From Procambarus clarkii (taxonomy: Eukaryota > Arthropoda > Malacostraca > Decapoda > Cambaridae): a stretch of DNA of 64,000 nucleotides. Within the stretch, counting starts at the first letter, position 1, and the number at the start of each line of letters is the position of its first letter. Both the position numbers and the translations under genes were made by a program. Shown piece by piece: positions 51,925 to 63,900 of this stretch. The notes beneath the pieces were generated by a model. It saw only the letters and a list, made by a program, of their open reading frames with translations, did not search any database and was not told where the DNA came from. The stretch covers positions 44,950,355-45,014,354 of the forward strand of contig NC_091176.1 of assembly GCF_040958095.1 (NCBI RefSeq), in the 5' to 3' direction.

Positions 51925-52524
51925 TGTAATAGAATGATGCATACATGGATGGATAGATAGATATACATAGATATAGATGAATTAGTATCCACGTGGAAAA
52001 TTAAACAAATATTCAAAACGTTTTTGTGTTTGACCACTTTAGTAAGGAAACACAGACATTATGTGTTTTTGTGATTATTCTTGCATTAATATACATATAT
52101 ATGGATATGATATAGATAGACAGAGATAGATAGATACATGGATTGATGCACAGATAAATGTATTGATGAACAGATAAATGAATTGATGTATAGTTTGATG
52201 AATATATGGTTGAATAAATGGATGTGTAGATGGATTGCTTGATGAATAAAAGGACGGATAGATGAACAGATAGATGATAGAAAAATGAATGTATTGATTT
52301 ATGAATGGTTCGATAGATAATTGATTCAAATGTTAGATACAGAGATGGATGGATAGATAGATGGACAGGTAGAGGCTCATTTTGATGCTCAGATCGATGG
52401 ATAGGTAGTTGGATGGAAAGATTGAGAAACAGATGGATAATGTTAGAAGAATATATAGATTCATGGAATGATAGTTAGATAAAAAGATGGACATATAGAC
52501 GGTCTGAGGAATATATGGTCTGAG
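51925..52524. repeat. GATA/GATG array with interruptions
   Basis: Imperfect tetranucleotide repeats, interrupted by about 90 bp of AT-rich sequence near 51985-52075. Confidence 0.85.
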
Positions 52525-53735
52525 GAATACAGGTGCCCGCCTACATGTATCCCCAGCCATGTACAGGTGACCGCCCTCATATATCCCACCCCTGTACAGG
52601 TTCCCGCCCTCATATATCCAACCCCTGTACGGGTGCCCGACCTCATAAATCCCACCCCTGTACGGGTACCCGCCCTCATATATCCCACCCCTGTACGGGT
52701 GCCCGTCCTCATATATCCCACCCCTGGACGGGTGCCCGCCCTCATATATCCCACCCCTGTACGGGTGTCCGCCTGCATGTATCCCACACCTGTACAGGTG
52801 CCCGCCTTCATATATCCCACCCCCTGTACGGGTGCCCGCCAACATATATCACACACCTGTATGGGTGCCCGCCAACATACATCCCACCCCTGTATGTACC
52901 CCACCTGTTTATGGGTCCTCGCCCTCATATATCCTACCCTTGAATGGGTTCCCGCCCGCATATATCCCACCCCTGTACGGGTGCCCGCACCCTCATATAT
53001 CCCACCCTTGTACGGGTGCCCACCCTCATATATCCCACCCCTGTATGGGTGCCCGCCCTCATATATCCAACCCCTGTACGGGTGCCCGCCCGAATAAATC
53101 CCACCCGTGTACGGGTGCCCACCCTCATATATCCCACCCCTGTACGGGTGCCCGCCCGAATAAATCCCACCCGTGTACGGGTGCCCACCCTCATATATCC
53201 CACCCCTGTACGGGTGCCCGCCCGAATAAATCCCACCCGTGTACGGGTGCCCACCCTCATATATCCCACCCTTATACGGGTGCCCGCCTTCATATATCCC
53301 ACCGTGTATGTGTGCCCGCCCTGATATATCCCACCCATGTACGAGTCCCCGCCCTCATATATCCCACCCCTGTACGGCTGCCCACCTGCATGTATCCCAC
53401 CTATGTACGGGTGTCCGCCCTCATATATGTCACCCCTGTACGGGTGCCCGCCCTCATATATGCCACCCTTATACGGGTGCCCGCCCTCATATATCCCATC
53501 CCTGTACGGGTGCCCGCCTTCATATATCCCACCCGTGTATGTGTGCCCGCCCTGATATATCCCACCCATGTACGAGTCCCCGCCCTCATATATCACACCC
53601 ATATACGGGTGCCCGCCCTCATATATCCAATCCCTGTACGGGTGCCCTCCTGCATGTATCCCACCCCTGTACGGGTGCCCGCCCTCATATATCCCACCCC
53701 TGTACGGGTGCCCGACATCATATATCCCACCCCAT
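52525..53735. repeat. 33-bp minisatellite
   Basis: About 36 imperfect copies of cccacccctgtacgggtgcccgccctcatatat. Because 33 is a multiple of three, each strand keeps one long open frame with an 11-residue period (for example VRVPALIYPTP, up to 348 codons). I treat these as repeat products: there is no start context, and the units vary neutrally. A higher-order pair (33 bp x 2, cgaataaatcccacccgtgt) repeats three times at about 53090-53250. Confidence 0.95.
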
Positions 53736-53775
53736 CTCTCTTGGTAAGATTAATTAGTAGCTTAATCCTCGGGGT

Positions 53776-54053
53776 GTACTCACCTAATTGTACTCACCTA
53801 ATTGTGCTTGCGGGGGTTGAGCTTTGGCTCTTTGGTCCCGCCTCTCAACTGTCAATCAACTGGTGTACAGATTCCTGAGCCTACTGGGCTCTATCATATC
53901 TACATTTGAAACTGTGTATGGAGTCAGCCTCCACCACATCACTTCCTAGTGCATACCATTTATTAACTACTCTGACACTGAAAAAATTCTTTCTAACGTC
54001 TCTGTGGCTCATCTGGGTACTAAGTTTCCACCTGTGTCACCTTGTTCGTGTCA
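53776..54053 (-). mobile_element. LINE copy B (3' end only)
   Basis: Matches the 3' terminal ~270 bp of the LINE copies at 22197 and 55334, on the same strand. Its terminal segment is doubled: tgtactcacctaatt occurs twice in tandem (53775-53804). It ends on the 5' side directly in the GT-rich minisatellite. Confidence 0.85.
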
Positions 54054-55333
54054 GAGTAGTGGTAGTAGTGGTCGTGTCAGAGTAGTGTGTGGTAGTTGTG
54101 GTGGGGTGTGTGGTAGTGTGCTGGGGTGTGTGTAATGTTCTGGGGTGTGTGTTATTGTGGTGGGGTGTGTGGTAGTGTGGTTGGGAGTGTAGTAGTGTGG
54201 GGGGGTGTGGTAGTGTTTTGGGGTGTGTTGAAGTGTGGTAGGGTGTGTGGTAGCGTGGTGTGGTGTGTGTAGTGTTCTGGGGTGTGTGGCAGTGTGATGG
54301 GGTTTGGTGTACTTTGGTGGGGTGTGTGGTAGTGTTATAGGGTGTGTGGTAGTGCGGTGGGGTGTGTGGTAGTGTGGTAGTGATGTGTGGTTTTTTGGTG
54401 GGGTTGTATGGCAGTGTGGTGGGGTGTGTGATAGTGTGGTGGGTTGTGTGGTAGTGTAGTGGGGTGTGTGGAAGTTTGGGGATGTGGTAGTGTGGTGGGG
54501 TGTGTGTGATAGTGGTGGGATGTGAGGTAGTGTGGTGGGGTTATGAGGTAGTGTAGTGGGGTTGGGTGGTGGGGATGTGTGGTAGTGTTGTGGGGTTGTG
54601 TGGTAGTGTGGTCGGGTGTGAGGTAGTTTGGGGGTTTGTGGTAGTGTGGTGGGGGTGTGTGGTAGTGTGGTGGGGTGTGTTTAATGTTCTAGGGTGTGTG
54701 TTATTGTGATGGCGTTGTGTGGTGGTGTGGTGAGGTGTGTGGTAGTTTGGTGGGGTGTGTGTAATGTTCTGGGGTGTGTGTTATTGTGATGGCGTTGTGT
54801 GGTGGTGTGGTGGGGTGTGTGGTAGTGTGGTGGGGTTGTGTGGTAGTATGGTCGAGAGTGTGGTAGTATGGTCGAGAGTGTAGTAGTATGGTGGGGGGTG
54901 TGGTAGTGTGGTTGGGTTGTGTGGTAGTGTGGTTGGGTTGTGTGGTAGTGTGGTGAGGTTGTGTGGTAGTGTGGTGGGGTGTGTGGTAGTGTGTTAGGGT
55001 GAGTGGTAGTGTGGTGAGATGTGTGATAGTGTGGTGGGGTTGTGTGGTAGTATGGTAGGGAGTGTGGTAGTGTGCTGGGGGTGTGTGGTGGGGTGTGTGG
55101 TAGTGTGGTAGGGTTGTGAGGTAGTGTGGTGGGGTTGTGTGGTAGTGTGGTGGGGTTGTGTGGTAGTGTGGTGGGGTTGTGTGATAGTGTGGTGGGGCGT
55201 GTGGTAGTGTGGTGGGGAGTGTGGTAGTGTGGTGGGGGTGTGTGGCAGAGTGGTGGGGTGTGTGGTGCTGTGGTGGGGTTGTGAGATAGTGTGGTTGGGT
55301 TGTGTGGTAGTGTGGTGGGGTTGTGTGGTAGTG
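54054..55333. repeat. 20-bp GT-rich minisatellite, left block
   Basis: Imperfect tandem copies of tgtgtggtagtgtggtgggg. The plus strand is almost free of C. Thr/His/Pro-rich minus-strand frames are repeat products. Confidence 0.95.
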
Positions 55334-56930
55334 CTCACCTAGTTGTGCTTGTGGGGGTTGAGCTCTGGCTCTTTGGTCCCGCCTCTCAACCGTCAATCAA
55401 CAGGTGTACAGGTTCTTGAGCCTATTGGGCTCTATCATATCTACACTTGAAACTGTGTATGGAGTCAGCCTCCACCACATTACTTCCTAATGCACTACAT
55501 TTGTCAACCACTCTGACACTAAAAAAGTTTTTTCTAATATCGCTGTGGCTCATTTGGGCACTCAGTTTCCACCTGTGTCCCCTAGTGCGTGTGCCCCTTG
55601 TGTTAAATAGCCTGTCTTTATCAACCCTGTCGATTCCCGTGAGAATCTTGAATGTGGTGATCATGTCCCCCCTAACTCTTCTGTCTTCCAACGAAGTGAG
55701 GTTCAATTCCCGTAGTCTCTCCTCGTAGCTCTCAGCTCGGGTACTGGTCTGGTGGCAAACCTTTGAACCTTTTCCAGTTTAGTCTTATGCTTGACTAGAT
55801 ATGGACTCCATGCTGGAGCAGGAGGATTGGTCTGACATATGTGGTATATAATGTTCTGAAAGATTCCTTACACAAGTTTCTAAAGGCCGTTCTTATGTTA
55901 GCCAACCTGGCATATGCTGCTGATGTTATCCTCTTGATATGAGCTTCAGGGGACAGGTCTGTCGTGATATCAACCCCCAGGTCTTTCTCTCTCTCTGACT
56001 CTTAAAGTATTTCATCTCCCAAGTAATACCTTGTATTTGGTCTCCTGCTTCCTACCCCTATCTTCATTACATTACATTTGCTTGGGTTAAATTCTAACAG
56101 CCATTTGTTCGACCATTCCTGCAGCTTGTCCAGGTCTTCTTGAAGCCTCAAGCTGTCCTCCTCTGTCTTAATCCATCTCATAATTTTGGCGTCGTCAGCA
56201 AACATTGAGAAGAATGAATCTATACCCTCTACGAGATCATATACGTATATCAGAAACAGGATAGGTCCAAGCACAGAGCCCTGTGGGCCTCCACTGGTGA
56301 CTTCACGCCATTCTGAGGTCTCACCCCTCACTATAACTCTCTGCTTCCTATTGCTTAGGTACTCCTTTATCCACTGGAGCGCCCTACCAGTTACTCCTGC
56401 CTGTTTCTCCACCTTATGCATCAACTTTTTATGGGGTACTGTGTCAAAGGCTTTCCAACAGTCTAAAAAAATGCAGTCCGCCCATCCTTCTCTTTCTTGC
56501 TTAATCTTTGTCACCTGATCGTAGAGTTCTATCAAGCCTGTAAGGCAAGATTTACCCTCCCTGAACCCATGTTGATGGGTTGTCATAAAGTCTCTTCTCT
56601 CCAGATGTGTTACTAGGTTTTTCTCACAATCTTCTCCATCACCTTGCATGGTATACAATTTAAGGACACTGGCCTGTAGTTCAGTGCCTCTTGTCTGTCA
56701 CCCTTTTTAAATTTTGGTACTACATTAGCAGTCTTCCATATTTCTGGTAGGTCTCCCGTTTCCAGTGACCTACTATACACTACGGAGAGTGGCAAGCAAA
56801 GTGCTCCTGCACACTCTTTCAATACCCATGGTGAGATTCCATCCGGCCCTACAGCTTTTCTCACATCCAGCTCCAATAGGTGCTTCTTGACCTCATCTCT
56901 TGTAATTTCGAACCTTTCCAAGGTTCGTGT
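55334..56930 (-). mobile_element. LINE copy C (5'-truncated, minus strand)
   Basis: The 3' end is at ctcacctagttgtgctt (55334) and the truncated 5' end near 56930. Both ends abut the 20-bp minisatellite, so the LINE sits within it. It contains the C-terminal and RT regions but no endonuclease. Confidence 0.88.
55422..56921 (-). pseudogene. LINE reverse transcriptase (copy C)
   Basis: Three frames of one broken protein. 56613-56921 holds the N-terminal RT part (KAVGPDGISPWVLKE, ALNYRPVSLNCIPCK). 56002-56658 holds the core (DFMTTHQHGFREGKSCLTG, DCWKAFDTVPH, PQGSVLGPILFLIY, FADDAKIM, WSNKWLLEFNPSKC). 55422-55706 holds the C-terminal domain (RRVRGDMITTFKILTGIDRV). Frameshifts near 56640 and between 55706 and 56002, plus the 5' truncation, make it inactive. 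The catalytic FADD is intact. Confidence 0.87.
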
Positions 56931-59900
56931 GGTAGGGGTGTGTGGAAATGTGTGGTGGGGTTGTGTGGTAGTATGGTGGGGTATGTGGTAGTGTGGTAGG
57001 GTTGTGTGGTAGTGTGGTGGGGAGTGTGGTAGTGTGGTGGGGTGTGTGGTAGTGTGGTGGGGTTATGTGGTAGTGTGGTGGGGAGTGTGGTAGTGTGGTG
57101 AACTGTGTGGTATTGTGATGGACTGTGTGGTAGTATTGCGGGGTTTTGTGGTAGTGTGATGGGGTTGTGTATTATTGTAATGGGGGTGTGGCAGTGTTGT
57201 GGGGTTGTGTGGTAGTGTGGTGGGGTGTGTGGTAGTGTCGTGCGGTGTGTGGTAGTGTGGTGGGTGTGTGGTAGTTTGGTGGGGTGTGTGGTGGGGTGTG
57301 TGGTAGTTTGGTGGGTGTGTGTGGTAGTGGGGTGGGAGTGTGTGGTAGTGTGTTGGGATGTGTGGTAGTGTGGTGGGATATGTGGTAGTGTGGTGGAGTT
57401 GTGTGGTAGTATGGTGGGGAGTGTGGTAGTGTGGTAGGGGTGTGTGGGAGTGTGGCGGGGTGTGTTGCAGTGTGGTTCGGTTGTGTGGTTGTATTGGGGT
57501 TCTGTGGTAGTGTGATGGGGTGTCTGGTAGTGTGGTGGGGTTGTGTGGTAATGTGGTGGGGTGTGTGGTAGTGTGGTGGGGTGTGTGATAGTGTGGTGGG
57601 GAGTGTGGCAATGTTGTGGGGTTGTGTGATAGTGTGGTGGGGTTTCTGGTAGTGCGGTGGGGTTGTGTGGTAGTGTGGTTGGATATGTCGTAGTGTGGTG
57701 GGGTTGTGTGGTAGGGTGGTGGGGTTGTGTATTATTGTGGAGGGGGAGAGTGGTAGTGTGGTGGGGTTGTGTGGTAGTGTGGTGGGGTTGTGTGGTTGTG
57801 TGTTTGGGTTGTGTGGTTGTGTAGTGGGGTGTGTGGTAGTGTAGTGGGGTGTGTGGTAGTGTGTTGGTTTGTGTGGTAGTGTGGTGGGGTATATGGTAGT
57901 GTGGTGGGGTGTGTGGTAGTTTGGGTGGGATGTGTAGAAGTGTGGTGGGGTTTGTGGTAGTGAGGTGGGGTGTGTGGTGTTGTGTTGGAGTGTGCGTAGT
58001 GTGGTAGGGTGTGTGGTAGTGTGGTGGAGTGTGCGTAGTGTGGTGGGGCGTGTGGTAGTTTGGTGGGTTGTTTGGTGGGTTGTTTGGTAGTGTGGTGGGG
58101 TGTGTGGTAGTGTGGTGGGGGTGTGTTGTTGTGTGGTTGGGTATCTAGTAGTTTGGTGGGGTGGGTGGTAGTGTGGTGGGTTGCGTGGTAGTGTGGTAGG
58201 ATTGTGTGGTAGTGTAGTGGGGTGTGTGGTTAGGTTGTATAGTATTGCCGTGGGGTGTGTTGCAGTGTGGTTCGGTTGTGTGGTTGTGGTGGGGTTGTGT
58301 GGTAGTGTGGTGGGGAGTGTGGTAGTGTGGTGGGGTGTGTGGTAGTGTAGTGGGGTGTTTGGCAGTGTGGTGGGGTGCGTGATAGTATGGTGGGGTTGTG
58401 TGGTAGTATTGTGGGGAGTGTGGTAGGAGTGTGTGGGAGTGTGGCGGGGTGTGTTGCATGTGTGGTTCGGTTGTGTGATTGTGGTAGGGTTGTGTGGTAG
58501 TGTGGTGGGGAGTGTGGTAGTGTTGTGGGGTGTGTGGTAGTGTAGTGGGGTGTTTGGTAGTGTGGGTGTGTGATAGTGTGGTGGGGTGTGTGGTAGTGTA
58601 GTGAGGTGTTTGGTAGTGTGGGTGTGTGATAGTGTGGTGGGTGTGTGGAGGTGTGGTGGGGTGTATGGTAGTGTTGTGGAGTTGTGTAGTATTGTGTTGG
58701 GGTGTGTGGTAGTGTTATGTGGTGTGTGGTGGGGTTTGTGGTAGTGTGGTGTGTTTGTGTTGTAGTGTGGGGTGTGGTGGGATGTGGAAGTGTGGAAGTG
58801 TTGTGGGGTGTGTGATAGTGTGGTGGGATGTGTGGTAGTGTGGTGGGATGTGTGGTAGTGTGGTGGGTTGTGTGGTAGTGTTTTGGGGTTTGTGGTAGTG
58901 TTGCAGGGTGTGTGATAGTGTGGTGGGTGTGTGGAAGTGTGGTGGGGTGTATGGTAGTGTTTTGGAGTTGTGTAGTATTGTGTTGGGGTGTGTGGTAGTG
59001 TTATGTGGTGTGTGGTAGTGTGGTGGGGGTGTGTGGTAGTGTGGTGGGGTTGTGTGGTAGTGTGTTGGGTGTTGTGTAGTATTGTGGTGGGGTGTGTGGT
59101 AGTATCGTGGGGTGTGTGGTAGTGTGTTGGGTGTTGTGTAGTATTGTGGTGGGGTGTGTGGTAGTGTCGTGGGGTGTGTGGTAGTGTTGTGGGGTGTGCG
59201 TTAGTGTGGTGGGGATGTGTGGTAGTGTGGTAGGGTGTGTGGTAGTGTGGTGGGGTGTGTGGTAGTGTGGTGGGGTGTGTGGTAGTGTGGTGGGGTGTGT
59301 GGTTGTGTGGTGTGGTGTGTGGTAGTGTGGTGGGGTGTGTGGTAGTGTCGTGGGGTGTGTGGTAGTGTTTTGGGGGTGTGCGTTAGTGTAGTGGGGATGT
59401 GTGGTAGTGTGGTCGGGTGTGTGGTAGTGTGGTGGGGTGTGTGGTAGTGTTGTGGGGTGTGTGATAGTGTTGTGGGGTGTGTGATAGTGTTGCATTTTGG
59501 TGTGGTTGTCTGGTAGTGTGGTGGGGTGTGTATTAGTGTGGTGGGGTGTGTGGTAGTGTGGTGGCGTGTGTGGTAGTGTGGTGGGGTGTGTTGTAGTTAA
59601 TTGGGGTGTGTGGTAGTGTGGTGGTGTGTGTGGTAATTTATTGAGGTGTGTGGTAGTGTCGTTGGGTGTGTGGTAGTGTGGTGCGGTGTGTGGTAGTGTT
59701 GTGGGGTTGTGTGGTAGTGTAGTGGGGTTGTGTATTATTGTGGTGGGGGTGTGGTAATGTTGTGGGGTTGTGTGGTAGTGTGGTGGGGTATGTGGAAGTG
59801 TCGTGTGGTGTGTGCTAGTGTAGTGGGGTTGTGTGGTAGTATGGTGGGGTTGTTAGTATTGTGGTGGGGTGTCTGGTAGTGTGGTGGGGTTGTGTAGTTT

Positions 59901-60162
59901 TGTGTTGGAGTGTGTGGTAGAGTTGTGGGGGGTATTGTAGTGTGGTGGTGTATGTGGTAGCGTGGTGGGGGGGTGTGGTAGTGTGGTGGGGTGTGTGGTA
60001 GGGTGGTGGGGTGTGTGGTACTGTGGTGGGGTGTATGGTAGTGTTGTGGGGTTTTGTAGTATTGTGGTGGGGGTCTAGTAGTGTGATGCTCTGTGTGGTA
60101 GTGTGGTGTTGGTTTGTGGTAGTATTGTAGTATTGTGGGGTGTGTATTAGTGTGGTGGGTGT
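56931..60162. repeat. 20-bp GT-rich minisatellite, right block
   Basis: About 3.2 kb of the same unit as 54054-55333, about 160 imperfect copies. The most regular run is at about 59220-59340. It ends exactly where the 3' end of LINE copy D begins. Confidence 0.95.
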
Positions 60163-63130
60163 GTACTCACCTATTTGTGCTTGCAGGATCGAGCATTGAC
60201 TCTTGGATCCCTCCTTACCAGTAAAAATCGGTAGTTTACAATAATGACTCCTGTCCCATTTCCCTATCATACCTAATTTTAAAAGTATGAATAGAGTTTG
60301 CCTCCACAACCTGTTCCCCAAGTGCATTCCATTTTTCCACTACTCTCACGCTAAAAGTAAACTTCCTAACATCTCTGTGACTCATCTGAGTTTCCAGTTT
60401 CCACCCATGTCCCCTCGTTCTGTTATTATTTCGTGTGAACATTTCATCTATTTCCTCTTTGTCAATTCCCCTGAGTATTTTATATGTCCCTATCATATCT
60501 CCTCTCTTCCTTCTTTTCTCTAGTGCCGTAAGGTTCAGTTCTTTCAGACGCTTTTCATATCCCATTCCTCGCAACTCTGGGACAAGCCTCGTCGCAAACC
60601 TCTGAACCTTCTCCAGTTTCCTTATGTGTTTCTTCAGGTGGGGACTCCACGATGGCACGACATACTCTAAGACGGGTCTCACGTAGGCAGTGTAAAGCGC
60701 CCTAAAAGCCTCCTCATTTAGGTTTCTGAATGAAATTCAAATTTTCGCCAGTGTAGAGTACGCTGCTGTTGTTATCCTATTTATATGTGCCTCATGAGTT
60801 AGATTAGGTGTCACATCCACTACCAGGTGTCTTTCTCGAATCATTACAGGAAGGCATTACCCCTTCATTGTGTACTGTCCCTTTGGTCGCCTATCACCTG
60901 ATCCCATTTCCATAACTACATTTACTGGTGTTGAACTCCAGTAGCCATTTCCCTGACCATCTCTGCAACTTGTTTAAGTCCTCTTGGGGGATCTTACAAT
61001 CATCATCTGTCACAACTCTTCTCATTAATTTTGCGTCATCCGCAAACATAGACATGTATGATTCCACTCCTGTAAACATATCATTTACGTAAATTAGAAA
61101 GAGGATTGGTCCGAGCACCGATCCTTCAGGTACTCCACTCGTTACTGTTCGCCAGTCCGACTTCTCGCCCCATACCATTACCCTTTGGCTCCTTCCTGTC
61201 AGGTAGTTCCTCACCCATGCTAGGGCCTTTCCGCTTACTCTTGCCTGCCCCTCAAGTTTGTATAGCAGTCTCATGTGCGGTACTGTATCAAAGGTCTTTT
61301 GGCAGTCAAGAAATATGCAGTCTGCCCAGCCTTCTCTGTCCTGCCTTATCCTTGTTACTTTGTCATAGAATTCTAAAAGGTTTGTTAGGCATGATTTCCC
61401 TGTCCAGAACCCATGTTGGTGCTTGTTTACAAATCCAACGCTCTCCAGGTGCTCAACAAGTCTTAGCCTAACTATTCTTTTAAGTATTTTGCAGGGGATG
61501 CTTGTCAGTGATACGGGTCTGTAGTTAAGTGCCTCCTCCCTATCACCTTTCTTGAAAATCGATACGACATTTGCCTCCTTCCAGCATCTGGGCAATTCTC
61601 CCGACATAAGTGACTCATTAAAGATCATTGCCAGAGGCACGCTGAGAGCCTGCGCTGCCTCTTTTAGTATCCACGGTGATACTTTGTCTGGTCCAACTGT
61701 TTTAGTTGCATCCAGTGTTGTCAACTGTTTCATTACCTCCTCTGCTGTCACCTCTATATCTGATAGTCTTTCATCTAGGGTAATCTCTTCTAACAATGGG
61801 AGCCACTCAGGCTCGGTTGTGAACACTCCATGGAAACTTGCATTCAGTACCTCGCAGATTTCCTTGTCACTTTCTGTATATGCCCCTTCTGTTTTCCTCA
61901 GTCTTGTCACTTGGTCATTTACCGACATCTTCCTTCTTGTATGGCTATGTAGTAATTTAGGTTGCTTTTTCGCTTTGATTGCAATATCATTCTCATAATT
62001 TCTTTCCGACACTCGTCTTATGTTAATGTAATCGTTCCTAGCTCTGTTACATCTAATCCTGTTGTCCTCTGTCCTGTGTCTTCTGTACTTCCTCCACTCC
62101 CTCTTGCTTCTTACTTTTGCTTCCTGATACTGTCTATTAAACCATGGATTATTATATTCCCTCCTGCTTTTTTCCTTTACTGTTGGAATAAATCTCTCTT
62201 CAGCCTCCTTGCATTTCCATATGACTTGGTTCATCATATCTTGCACTGTTTTTCCTCTAATTTCTTCCTCCCTTTGCACTTCTCCCAGGTAGTCCATTAT
62301 CCTCCTGTAGTTCCTTTTTCTGTAATCAAATCTCCTTTCCCGGACCTTTTGTCCTTTGGTCACAAATTTAAGCTCCATCATGTAGTCAATGACTAGGACA
62401 CAATGGTCACTGGCTCCTAGTGGTATTTCATATTCCAAATGCTCGATGTATTTTACGTTCTGGGAGAAAATGAGGTCTAATAGGCTGGGCGTATTCCCTC
62501 CTCTTTCCCTAGTGTCTTCCTTCACACGCTGTGTTAGGAAATTCCTGTCAATAACGTCTACCAGCTTCGCTCCCCAGGTCTCCTCCCCTACCATGGGGAT
62601 TCCTCGTTTCCCAATCTATCTCTCCGTGATTTAGGTCCCCCATGACCAGCAGCTTCGCTTTCATTCTATGCGCTATTGTTGCTGCCCTCTGCAGTTCATC
62701 TATACATGCTTTGTTGCTATCCTCATACTCCTGCCTGGGCTTTCTACTGTTTGGTGGGGGACTGTAGAGCATCAAGATTACAATCTTTTTCCCATCCACT
62801 GTCAGAGTTCCATGAATGGAGTTCGTGCTTTCATTGGTACCCGGATTTTCCAGCTCATCAAACTTCCATTTCTGTTTTATTAGGAGTGCCACTCTCCCTC
62901 CCTGTCTCTGTGTCCTTTCTTTTCTTATCACCTGGTACCCCTCTGGAAAGATTGCATCCGAGATCACTTCCATTTATTTTAGTTTCCACTATTGCAACTA
63001 TGTCTGGGTCTGCCTCACTAACTATTTATTTTATCTCTTCTGCTTTATTGGATACCTCATCAGCACTGGTGTACCAAACCTTGAGACTCTTCTTGGAAAC
63101 TCTGGTGCCAGAGTTCTCCCTTTCACCAGG
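60163..63130 (-). mobile_element. LINE copy D (longest copy, minus strand)
   Basis: About 3 kb from the 3' end (gtactcacctatttgtgctt) to the start of an AP-type endonuclease. A different subfamily from copies A-C, judging by sequence, but with the same protein order. Frameshifts and stops are present. Upstream of the endonuclease the sequence becomes G-rich. Confidence 0.88.
60236..63100 (-). pseudogene. LINE endonuclease-reverse transcriptase (copy D)
   Basis: Endonuclease begins near 63095 (KVWYTSADEVSNKAEEIK, then a stop) and has the catalytic Glu in VAIVETK (about 62980). It continues in the frame 62548-62973 (RQGGRVALLI, LLVMGDLNHGEIDW), shifts to 60894-62594 (TPSLLDLIF, GASDHCVL), and runs into RT (PDKVSPWILKE, ALNYRPVSLTSIPCK, HQHGFWTGKSCLTN, GSVLGPILFLIYVND, FADDAKLM, WLLEFNTSKC). 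The C-terminal domain is in 60236-60682 (MRPVLEYVVPSWSPHLKKHI, RRKRGDMIGTYKI). It would nick DNA and reverse-transcribe LINE RNA. Broken by at least one internal stop and two frameshifts. Confidence 0.87.
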
Positions 63131-63900
63131 GGTCTGGGGGGAACTGGGGGGTGTCTGGGGGGCGAGTGGGGGCTGTGGGGGTGTCTGGGGGGGGTGCTAA
63201 GGGGGAGGTGCCTGGGAGTGCTTGGTAGGCGAATGGGGTCTGGGCATCTAGGGGGGGGGGTAGGAAGGGCATAATGGGTCTGAAAGTTAGGGAGGGTCTG
63301 AATGGCGCAGGGGAGTTGAGAAATAGAGTGAGACTGAGAGTCAGATAGAGGTTGGAAGGGAGAGGGATATTGAGGGCAGAGGGCTGAGAGGAGATTAGAG
63401 CATGGGTGCTGGGAGTGGAAGAGAGGGTGTGTTAGTTAGGGGGGAATCGGGGGTAGGTGGGGGTTTTGGGGTAGAAGAAGGGAAGAGGGATATGGGGGAA
63501 GGTGTTAGGGGGTCACAAGGTGAGGGGGTTAAATGTGGGCTGGAGGTGCATAGGAGGGGTGAGGGTAGGGTGGGGTTTGGGGGGTGAGTGGGAGAGGGTG
63601 CAGTGGAAGCTGGGATGGAGCAGATGTAATTGAGGGCAATGGGGTAGAATGGGCAGGGGAGTAGGAGGGGGGATGGGAAGGTGGGTTTGGGGAGGGCATG
63701 GCTTGACCCACTGGGGTCGTTGACAGGTGTGATGTAGCAGGAGCAGGGGAGTTGTTGGGGAAGTGCAAATGTAGAAGGGGCAGGGGGGAGGGGTTGGGGG
63801 GGCTGAGGCAGGGGTTTTGGGGGGCTGAGGCAAAGAAGATGTATAGGAGGGCTGAGTTGGGGAGGATGTGACCTGGGAGGTGAGGCTACGTGAGAGCCTA
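63131..63900. repeat. G-rich low-complexity tract
   Basis: The plus strand is dominated by G runs (ggggg, tgggggg) without a regular period. The minus strand has a Pro/Ser-rich open frame (63395-63958, 187 codons, start MTKDKQIAHKNRWQARH). Its position just upstream of the LINE endonuclease on the same strand would allow it to be a LINE ORF1 or leader, but the composition is too biased to say. Confidence 0.6.

Noticed and set aside
52832..53878. 348-codon repeat protein
   Set aside because: A product of a 33-bp minisatellite that is a multiple of three; the frame runs out into the 3' end of a LINE.
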